In this document: in pieces, positions 58,076 through 64,000 of the stretch
Layout: the number at the start of each line of letters is the position of its first letter
Numbering within the stretch: position 1 is the first letter of the stretch
NCBI GenBank assembly: GCA_913060695.1
Contig: CAJXUA010000009.1
Coordinates: 49,255 to 113,254 of the forward strand
Length of the DNA stretch: 64,000 bases
Direction of reading: 5' to 3'
Source: an uncultured Gammaproteobacteria bacterium
GTDB lineage: Bacteria > Pseudomonadota > Gammaproteobacteria > Pseudomonadales > Pseudohongiellaceae
Notes under the pieces: model-generated
Databases searched by the model: none
What the model was told of the DNA's origin: nothing
Seen by the model: only the letters and a program-made list of their open reading frames with translations
Program-made: the position numbers and the translations under genes

Positions 58076-58441
58076 GCGGTGGCCTCGGGAACATTTCGGG
58101 ACGCGGCACGCCCGTTAGGCACGCCGCAGTGAAAAGTGCCACAAGGATAAGGTGTTTAAGTGAATAGTCGCAAGAAGGGGATTTTTAGTTTTGATTTGGG
58201 GGAATTAAATTGCAGCTACCAGTGTTTGGTAGGAGCTTGCCCTGCAAGCGATTCGGTTCGTTTGCTATGGATCTAGGGGAGTTTTCAGCCGATCGCCTGC
58301 AGGGCAGGCTCCTACAGGTTGTGGATACTCTCCAGATCTTGGATGTGGCTCTGACTGTAGGAGCTTGCCCTGCAAGCGATTGAGTTCGATTGATACAGAT
58401 CTGGCCTTCGCGGGCAAGCCCCCATGCTAGGGCAAGCGCTC
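58076..58441. other. 366-bp intergenic region with REP elements
   Basis: The stretch lies between the leuA stop and the sigma factor start. The left 150 bp show no gene or clear regulatory site. From 58229 on it is occupied by REP-like palindromes, described separately. Confidence 0.7.
58229..58381. repeat. REP-like palindromic elements (three copies)
   Basis: A 25-bp unit beginning GTAGGAGC and ending GCGATT lies at 58229-58253 and, identical, at 58357-58381. An inverted copy lies at 58291-58315. The unit resembles the REP sequences of Pseudomonas, with a GC-rich inner palindrome (TGCCCTGCA-like). The inverted pair forms a BIME-type element. The same family is present at 63868-63967. Confidence 0.8.
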
Positions 58442-58446
58442 CTAAG
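58407..58446. repeat. Degenerate REP-like element overlapping the leuA stop
   Basis: The sequence CTTCGCGGGCAAGC...GGGCAAGCGCTCCTAA resembles the classic Pseudomonas REP core. Its terminal GCTCCTA overlaps the leuA stop codon (58442-58444). Matches to the copies further right are partial. Confidence 0.45.
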
Positions 58447-60118
58447 CCACCCTCTTCTCGCGGTTCTTGCTCAGCAGCGCGCTGGCCGCTCGCAATAGCG
58501 CGTTTAGGGACGAGGAGACGATGTCGCGGCTGATTGCCACGCCGGTATAACGCTTGTTGCCGTCTTTGAGCTGAATATAGGTGACTGCCTCGGCATCTGC
58601 GCCTTGGCCCAGTGCGTGCTCCCCGTATTCCATGATCTCGAAATCGACATCTGTCTGCTTCTTCAGAGCCTCAACGAACGCGTCTAATACGCCATCGCCC
58701 TCACCCTCAACCTTTAGATAGTCATCGAAGCAATTGATGCCCGCAGTGAAGGACTCACGGCCCGCCGCATTAGCGCGCTGCATGCTGAAGCTGTCCAAAC
58801 GTACTGGGTGCGAATCGTCTAAGTAATGTTCCTTGAACAGGCCCCATATCGCATCGGGGGAGATCTCCTGCCCCGTGTCTTCGGCCTGCTTTTGCACTAC
58901 TCGTGAGAATTCGATCTGCAGCCAGCGCGGCAACTGGAAGCCGAACTTGCTGGCCAAAACATAAGCCACGCCCCCCTTGCCTGACTGGCTGTTCACACGG
59001 ATCACATCCTGATAGGTGCGTCCCAGATCTCGAGGGTCGATAGGCAGATACGCGATCTCCCAGGTCTCCCCCTCTGTGTACATGTCCAGACACTTCTTGA
59101 TCGCGTCCTGGTGACTGCCGGAGAAGGCGGTGAACACCAAGTCGCCCGAGTAAGGCTGTCTTGGGTGTACATCGATCGCTGTGCAGCTTTTGACCACACT
59201 GACGATTTTATCCATATCCCGTAGGTCCAGCTCGGGATCAATACCCTGGCTGTACATGTTCATTGCCATGACCACGATGTCCATGTTGCCGGTGCGCTCG
59301 CCATTACCTAATAGCGTGCCTTCGACACGTTGGGCACCCGCCATCACGGCTAACTCGGCCGCAGCTACTGCGCAGCCACGGTCATTGTGCGTGTGCAAAC
59401 TCACCACGATGGAGTCGCGGTTATTGATATTGCGGCAGAACATTTCTATTTGATCTGCATATATATTCGGGGTTGCCATCTCTACCGTGGAGGGCAGATT
59501 GAAGATGATGGGCTTCGCGGGCGTTGGCTGCCATACCGCAGAGACGGCATTGCAAACCTCTACCGCGTAGTCGGACTCCGTACCAGTAAAACTCTCGGGA
59601 GAGTATTGGAAGGTCCATTCGGTCTCTGGCGCCAGCTCGGCGCAGCGTTTAACTTCCTTCGCGCCATTGACGGCGATGTTAAGTATGCCCGCCTTGTCTA
59701 GCTTAAAGACCTTCTGGCGCTGCACTGTAGAGGTGGAGTTATACACATGCAGGATGGCCTTCTTGACACCCTTCAGTGACTCGAAGGTACGCTGGATCAA
59801 CTCAGGCCGCGCCTGTGTCAAAACCTGCACCGTCACGTCATCGGGAATGCGGTCTTCCGTGACCAAGCTGCGCACGAAATCGAAGTCCGGTTGCGAGGCG
59901 GCTGGGAAACCTATTTCGATCTCCTTAAAGCCCACCTCTACCAACAAATCGAACATCGCCTTTTTCTGCACTACTGACATCGGCTCGATCAGAGCCTGGT
60001 TGCCGTCGCGCAAGTCAACGCTACACCAGCGGGGTGCCCGCTCGATGACGTTGTCCGGCCATGTACGATTTTTGATCGCGATAGGCTGGAATGGCTTGTA
60101 TTTGCTGTGGTCGTACAT
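58442..60118 (-). CDS. leuA: 2-isopropylmalate synthase (long form)
   Basis: LeuA joins acetyl-CoA and ketoisovalerate in the first step of leucine synthesis. The 558-residue enzyme starts MYDHSKYKPFQPIAIKNRTW (AGGAG 8 bp upstream). It has the catalytic motifs SVDLRDGNQAL, SLHTHNDRGCAVAAAELAV and QRVEGTLLGNGERTGN, and a C-terminal LeuA regulatory domain with sensing of leucine. It belongs to the LeuA type 2 group (about 560 residues), as in Pseudomonas and actinobacteria, not the 520-residue E. coli type. It is divergent from the Lrp-type gene. Confidence 0.95.
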   Translation of the reverse strand: MYDHSKYKPFQPIAIKNRTWPDNVIERAPRWCSVDLRDGNQALIEPMSVVQKKAMFDLLVEVGFKEIEIGFPAASQPDFDFVRSLVTEDRIPDDVTVQVLTQARPELIQRTFESLKGVKKAILHVYNSTSTVQRQKVFKLDKAGILNIAVNGAKEVKRCAELAPETEWTFQYSPESFTGTESDYAVEVCNAVSAVWQPTPAKPIIFNLPSTVEMATPNIYADQIEMFCRNINNRDSIVVSLHTHNDRGCAVAAAELAVMAGAQRVEGTLLGNGERTGNMDIVVMAMNMYSQGIDPELDLRDMDKIVSVVKSCTAIDVHPRQPYSGDLVFTAFSGSHQDAIKKCLDMYTEGETWEIAYLPIDPRDLGRTYQDVIRVNSQSGKGGVAYVLASKFGFQLPRWLQIEFSRVVQKQAEDTGQEISPDAIWGLFKEHYLDDSHPVRLDSFSMQRANAAGRESFTAGINCFDDYLKVEGEGDGVLDAFVEALKKQTDVDFEIMEYGEHALGQGADAEAVTYIQLKDGNKRYTGVAISRDIVSSSLNALLRAASALLSKNREKRVA

Positions 60119-60211
60119 GTTTTCGCTCCTGAGGCCGGACAATCCCTGGCCGCTTTTCAATGTTGACTAGATTAAACAAACTTCATTAGTTTTTCTCTGC
60201 TTATTTTCTAG

Positions 60212-60263
60212 TAATTTAGGTAATTATTAGGTTTTAACTCTATTTAATGTCTAATTATTAGGT
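60212..60263. promoter_or_regulatory. Tandem AT-rich repeats between leuA and the Lrp-type gene
   Basis: TAATTATTAGGT occurs at 60221-60232 and 60252-60263, 31 bp apart (about three helical turns). A related TAATTTAGG lies at 60212-60220. The position between an Lrp-type regulator and leuA suggests an operator for that regulator. Confidence 0.55.
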
Positions 60264-60313
60264 ATTATAGCCATGCAAGGTCAAAACATGAGTTATCGCC
60301 TCACGGAGTCACG

Positions 60314-60796
60314 ATGGATAGACTGGATAAACGCATTCTTAGCGAGCTGCAAGCAGACGGCACACTCACCAACGCAGAGCTAGCCGAGCGAGTCGGGCTA
60401 TCCGCCACGCCCTGCGCCCGCAGGGTGAAACAATTGGAGGAGGAAGGCGTGATTGCGCGCCGCGTGGTGCTGCTCAATGCCTCCAAACTCGGGCTCAAAC
60501 TGCACGCACTGGTGCAGATCAGCATGGACAAACACACGCCGGACCGCTTCGAGCACTTCGAGTCGGAAGTAAGAAAGCACCCAGAGGTGATCGAGCTGTT
60601 GTTGATCACTGGGCAATCTGCGGATTATTTATTGAAACTGGTGTTGCCGGATATGGAACACTATCACGATTTCTTGCTCAACAAGATTACGCGCATAGAG
60701 GGTGTTGCGGATGTACACTCGAGCTTCATCATGCGCCGCGTCATCGAGAACACTGCCCTGCCTCTGGACTATATTCCAGAGACAGGTCGTGCTTAG
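60314..60796 (+). CDS. Lrp/AsnC-family transcriptional regulator
   Basis: The 160-residue protein has an N-terminal winged HTH (MDRLDKRILSELQADGTLTN, then LAERVGLSATPCARRVKQLE) and a C-terminal RAM domain for amino-acid binding (VLLNASKLGLKLHALVQI, HPEVIELLLITGQSADYLLKLV). It probably regulates leuA or its own gene through the shared upstream region. The effector is unknown. Its stop overlaps that of the LytTR regulator by 4 bp. Confidence 0.92.
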   Translation: MDRLDKRILSELQADGTLTNAELAERVGLSATPCARRVKQLEEEGVIARRVVLLNASKLGLKLHALVQISMDKHTPDRFEHFESEVRKHPEVIELLLITGQSADYLLKLVLPDMEHYHDFLLNKITRIEGVADVHSSFIMRRVIENTALPLDYIPETGRA

Positions 60797-61614
60797 AAGA
60801 AGTGTTTAACTTTGTCTTTGTAGGAGCGGCTCATCTTTAAGGACGAACCGCAACTAAGGGTCAGGTGGAACTCACCATTGATATGGGAAGATACTTTCTC
60901 AACGCGCTGCAGATTGACGATAGTAGAGCGATGCACGCGCTGGAAGATATTTGGATCCAGCTGTGCTTCTAGCTCCTTCATGGTCGTACGCATGATGTGG
61001 GTCTGGCCCTGCACATGCACACACATATAGTCGCCAGCGGCATCCACCCAATCGATATCCCGCACGGGCACGAAGGTAGTAGACGAGCCATCTTTGATGG
61101 CCAAGCGATCAGAATATTCCGAGGCTTCGTCGGGGTTTTGCAGCCACTCGTTGATGGCGAGCTTAGACTTGCCGGTAAGACCGATCACGATCTCCAGTAG
61201 ACGCTGCTTCTCTATGGCCGACTGCTTGCGCTCGACCTGCAGGGTGACTTTGGCCACGGCCTTAGCCAAGCGCTCGTCCTCGATAGGCTTGAGCAGATAG
61301 TCCACGGCATTGGCACTGAACGCGTCAATGGCGAAGGCATCGTAGGCCGTTACAAAGATGATCATCGGCATATTATCTTGCTGAAGATTCTCGACCACTT
61401 GCAGCCCCGTCATGCCCGGCATCTGAATATCGAGAAAAACGAGATCTGGCGCCTCTTCGGCGATGGCGGCCAGCGCCTCTTTGCCGTTCTTACACAGCTG
61501 CACCACTTCCACTTGAGGGAATTGCGCAAGACGCATGGTCAGGCCCTTGCGAGCGAGGGACTCATCGTCCACGACTATGGCGCGAATTTTCACTTCGCTA
61601 TCACTTGATTTCAT
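60793..61614 (-). CDS. LytTR-type response regulator
   Basis: The 273-residue protein has a receiver domain with Asp62 (DLVFLDIQMPGMTG) and a C-terminal LytTR DNA-binding domain (DRLAIKDGSSTTFVPVRDID, FQRVHRSTIVNLQRVEKV). It pairs with the LytS-like kinase encoded 6 bp upstream. The start at 61614 lies inside a 20-bp tandem duplication of the kinase end, and no Shine-Dalgarno sequence is evident. Translation is probably coupled. A GTG at 61593 could give a shorter start. Confidence 0.9.
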   Translation of the reverse strand: MKSSDSEVKIRAIVVDDESLARKGLTMRLAQFPQVEVVQLCKNGKEALAAIAEEAPDLVFLDIQMPGMTGLQVVENLQQDNMPMIIFVTAYDAFAIDAFSANAVDYLLKPIEDERLAKAVAKVTLQVERKQSAIEKQRLLEIVIGLTGKSKLAINEWLQNPDEASEYSDRLAIKDGSSTTFVPVRDIDWVDAAGDYMCVHVQGQTHIMRTTMKELEAQLDPNIFQRVHRSTIVNLQRVEKVSSHINGEFHLTLSCGSSLKMSRSYKDKVKHFF

Positions 61615-61639
61615 AAGGAGTCACTTCGTTTCATAAGGA
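61601..61639. repeat. 20-bp tandem duplication at the kinase-regulator junction
   Basis: The 19-base units at 61601-61619 and 61621-61639 agree at 17 positions. One copy encodes the last codons and stop of the kinase, the other the first codons of the response regulator. Confidence 0.75.
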
Positions 61640-62709
61640 ATTACGACCGTTACCAGGCAGCCCTGCGGTGAACTGGAAGAAAATGTCAGAGAATGTGCCG
61701 TGCCGTAAACCTCTTTAAGACGGTTTCGTATATTTTGCAGCCCAACGCCCCCGGAACCTCGAGAGCTGCCGTTGAGCGCGCTAATGTCTTCGATACCCGG
61801 CCCATCATCCTCTACCTCGATGACGAGTTTATCACCCTTCTTGCACGCCGCGATGCGGATACGCCCACCCTCTTCGCTGCGGGCTATCGCATGCTTGATA
61901 GAGTTCTCGATCAAGGGCTGGAGTAGCATGCTAGGCACCAAGGCCTGCTCGGCCTCTGGCGCGATGTCGACCTCTACCTGCATGCGCTCCTCAAAGCGCA
62001 CCTTCTCTATATCCAGATACAGCCGCACCGAACTTAGCTCATAGCTTAACGCCACTTGATCTAGCGGGTCATTATCTAATGAGTAGCGCAGGAACTGACT
62101 GAGCTTAGTCAGCATCGAATTAGCCGACTGGGTGTTCTTCTCTAGCACCAGTGTCGATATGGCATTGAGCGTGTTGAACAAGAAGTGCGGGTTCAGCTGA
62201 TAGCGCAGCATGCGCAGTTGCGCCTCGTGGGCCAGTGCCTCGGAGCGTAGGCTCTTGGTCTTCTCCAGCTGAAACAACTGATAGTACTTGAAGCAGAAGT
62301 ACAGCACGCTCCACATCAAGATGAAGGCATAGGTAAAGGGGAAGAAGATGGTGATGGACACCAGACCATAGTCGGTGAGGTCTACCGCGCTACCCACCTC
62401 CGTCGAGCCGATAATCGCTTTGGCCGCCAACCAAATGAAGGATGCCAGAAGGGAGCCAAACAAGGCGGTGACAACGCGCACGGGAATGCTGAACTCCCAT
62501 ACATAGCGATAACAATAACGTAGCATCGTGGTGAGAAACATGCCCACCCCCGCATCGATCATGAAGATGCCAGCGCGGGCAGTCATGTACTCGGCGGGCA
62601 CAAAACTAAGGTCGCGCAATACTAATAACGCGACCCAGGTGCTCCAGCCAAATAGCTGAAAGATCCAGAACTGAGCACTTAACAGAGGTCGCAGCGTGCT
62701 GACACTCAT
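61621..62709 (-). CDS. LytS-type sensor histidine kinase
   Basis: The 362-residue kinase has about four membrane helices (residues 10-145). A HisK domain follows with phosphoacceptor His175 in YQLNPHFLFNTLNAIS, then an ATP-binding domain with LLQPLIENSIKHAI, EVEDDGPGIE and GGVGLQNIRNRL. This is the class that pairs with LytTR regulators. The short periplasmic loops suggest sensing within the membrane. The signal is unknown. Confidence 0.92.
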   Translation of the reverse strand: MSVSTLRPLLSAQFWIFQLFGWSTWVALLVLRDLSFVPAEYMTARAGIFMIDAGVGMFLTTMLRYCYRYVWEFSIPVRVVTALFGSLLASFIWLAAKAIIGSTEVGSAVDLTDYGLVSITIFFPFTYAFILMWSVLYFCFKYYQLFQLEKTKSLRSEALAHEAQLRMLRYQLNPHFLFNTLNAISTLVLEKNTQSANSMLTKLSQFLRYSLDNDPLDQVALSYELSSVRLYLDIEKVRFEERMQVEVDIAPEAEQALVPSMLLQPLIENSIKHAIARSEEGGRIRIAACKKGDKLVIEVEDDGPGIEDISALNGSSRGSGGVGLQNIRNRLKEVYGTAHSLTFSSSSPQGCLVTVVIPYETK

Positions 62710-62747
62710 GAGGCAACCCTTCTTAGAACGGGATCAGGATAAGGAAT

Positions 62748-62774
62748 AGCGGCAGCACACTTTGGGCTGCCGCT
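62748..62774 (-). terminator. Hairpin downstream of mdh
   Basis: AGCGGCAGC (62748-62756) pairs perfectly with GCTGCCGCT (62766-62774) across a 9-base loop, 9 bp after the mdh stop. On the minus strand it is followed by ATTCCTT, a poor T-tract, so it may be a weak or Rho-aided terminator. Confidence 0.5.
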
Positions 62775-62782
62775 AGCAACGC

Positions 62783-63760
62783 CTATGGTAGCAGGGCGCT
62801 AACCGCGTCTCTTTCTTCGGAAAGCTCTTTCTCTGTCTTCTCCATCAGGTCACGGCTGAAATCGTTCACAGCCAAGCCTTCAACGATAGTGTACTTACCA
62901 TTCTCGCAAGTCACAGGGAAGGAGTAGATCAAGCCTTTGGCGATACCGTAGGCGCCTTCACTATGGATACCCATGCTTACGATCTTGCCATTGCTGCCCA
63001 ATACCCAATCATGGATGTGATCGATTGCAGCGTTCGCTGCAGAGGCCGCACTAGAGAGACCACGCGCCTTGATGATAGCCGCGCCGCGCTGTTGCACGGT
63101 TGGGATGAAGTCAGACACTAGCCAGTTTTGATCGATCAGATCAGTCGCCTTCTTGCCGTCGACAGTCGTGTGATGCACGTCTGGATACTGCGTAGAGGAA
63201 TGGTTACCCCAGATGAACAAGCCATCGACATCGGTGCTGTGCTTGCCTGTCTTCGCCGCCAACTGCGCTACTGCACGGTTGTGGTCAAGACGGGTCATTG
63301 CCGTGAACTGACCAGGCTTGAGGTCTGGCGCATTGCGGAACGCGATCAGCGCATTGGTGTTGGCAGGGTTGCCAACTACCAGCACTTTGACGTCACGGCT
63401 GGCGTGATCATTGATCGCCTTGCCCTGTACAGAGAAGATCGCCGCGTTCGCTTCCAACAGATCCTTGCGCTCCATGCCTGGGCCACGTGGGCGTGCGCCA
63501 ACCAATAGGCAGATGTCTGCGTCTTTGAAGGCTACTTCTGGCTTATCGGTCTGTACGATGTCCTGCACTAATGGGAATGCGCAGTCTTCCAGCTCCATGA
63601 CCACGCCTTGTAGCGCGCCTAAAGCCGGGGTGATTTCGAGCAATTGCAGGATAACTGGCTGGTCTTTACCCAACATATCGCCAGCGGCAATGCGAAATAG
63701 CAAAGAATAACTAATCTGGCCTGCTGCACCGGTGACAGCAACTCGTACGGGAGATTTCAT
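62783..63760 (-). CDS. mdh: Malate dehydrogenase
   Basis: MDH converts malate to oxaloacetate with NAD in the TCA cycle. The 325-residue enzyme has the NAD-binding motif [45 protein letters not shown] and the catalytic histidine in [13 protein letters not shown]. It belongs to the type 2 group (TGAAGQI), as in Burkholderia and Xanthomonas. It is the last complete gene, with 240 bp of sequence upstream that ends in a REP palindrome. Confidence 0.96.
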   Translation of the reverse strand: MKSPVRVAVTGAAGQISYSLLFRIAAGDMLGKDQPVILQLLEITPALGALQGVVMELEDCAFPLVQDIVQTDKPEVAFKDADICLLVGARPRGPGMERKDLLEANAAIFSVQGKAINDHASRDVKVLVVGNPANTNALIAFRNAPDLKPGQFTAMTRLDHNRAVAQLAAKTGKHSTDVDGLFIWGNHSSTQYPDVHHTTVDGKKATDLIDQNWLVSDFIPTVQQRGAAIIKARGLSSAASAANAAIDHIHDWVLGSNGKIVSMGIHSEGAYGIAKGLIYSFPVTCENGKYTIVEGLAVNDFSRDLMEKTEKELSEERDAVSALLP

Positions 63761-63867
63761 ATCGGTCTCTAAATCCTTGATTGAGGTGGTTGGAAAAAAG
63801 CAACATAAAGAAGGCCGGGGAGTATATCAAAGAATTCAGGGAAGGTCCTATTACTGAGATACCCCCT

Positions 63868-63967
63868 GTAGGAACCTGCCCTGTAGGCGATTGGCCAAAA
63901 TATGGCACATGACTATTCGAATCAGGTATGTGCCACGTCGAATCTATCGCCTGCAGGGCAGGCTCCT
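63868..63967. repeat. REP/BIME-type palindrome at the window edge
   Basis: An outer pair (GTAGGAACC...GGCGAT at 63868-63891 and its inverted copy ATCGCC...GGCTCCT at 63946-63967) encloses an inner inverted repeat TGGCACAT (63903-63910) with ATGTGCCA (63928-63935). The outer arms belong to the same family as the repeats at 58229-58381. The nested arrangement makes a long hairpin upstream of mdh. Confidence 0.8.
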
Positions 63968-64000
63968 GATATGGATTAACCTGTCAACTACTTGCGTTGG

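Noticed and set aside
58229..58381. Possible CRISPR array
   Set aside because: Only three copies, in alternating orientation, with unequal spacing; they are palindromic REP elements and no cas gene is present.

Overview
The window is a chromosomal segment from a gammaproteobacterium, probably a marine or aquatic member of the Cellvibrionales/Pseudomonadales side of the class. The evidence is gene content and order. The housekeeping block iscR-iscS-ndk-rlmN-pilW-rodZ-ispG-hisS-yfgM-bamB-der, together with leuA, xseA, guaBA, tadA and purL nearby, is the arrangement I remember from Pseudomonas-like genomes. The window also carries Pseudomonas-style REP palindromes and a long-form LeuA. Base composition looks moderate in GC, but I did not compute it. 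I see no phage, insertion sequence, CRISPR array, rRNA or tRNA gene.

Layout. 1-16 kb: end of a hypothetical gene, a Nudix hydrolase, a secreted adhesin-like protein, yqfO-like and purL, a lipoprotein, tadA, an M15-like LysM peptidase, a 1-Cys peroxiredoxin, an NHL-repeat protein, guaBA, a methyltransferase and an InaA-type kinase. 15.3-25.8 kb: a YejM-like membrane sulfatase, then a compact ten-gene operon read right to left. In transcription order the operon encodes a 'thermostable hemolysin' family protein, an acyl-CoA-ligase-like AMP-binding enzyme, a haem-oxygenase-like iron enzyme, an SDR, a periplasmic helical-repeat protein, a QseB/PmrA-type response regulator, its kinase, a cupredoxin-fold protein without copper ligands, an FTR1 permease and an outer-membrane barrel. 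25.8-41.9 kb: cytochrome b, xseA, an M23 peptidase, a DsbA-like thioredoxin, DoxX, NhaC, an M1 peptidase with a DUF6702 partner, an unknown membrane pair, a DTW-domain tRNA modification enzyme, a diguanylate cyclase and a lipase-like hydrolase. 41.9-53.3 kb: the der-to-iscR housekeeping run. 53.4-64 kb: a PHP nuclease, a zinc-ribbon protein, a secreted YPNG-repeat protein, an ECF sigma/anti-sigma operon, REP elements, leuA divergent from an Lrp-type regulator, a LytS/LytTR two-component pair, mdh and another REP palindrome.

Best candidates for something undescribed. (1) The ten-gene operon at 17249-25690 joins a four-enzyme acyl-modifying cassette to its own two-component system and to an iron-type uptake set. 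One-helical-turn TTAA tandem sites lie before the operon and before the following sulfatase gene. (2) The isc locus has iscR, with an almost perfect IscR box, and iscS, but lacks iscU, iscA, hscB, hscA and fdx between iscS and ndk. IscS also stops exactly before the C-terminal tail that contacts IscU in E. coli. (3) Eight of nine convergent gene pairs are separated by 11 bp or fewer, and four share overlapping stop codons. All function calls rest on reading motifs; no database search was run.
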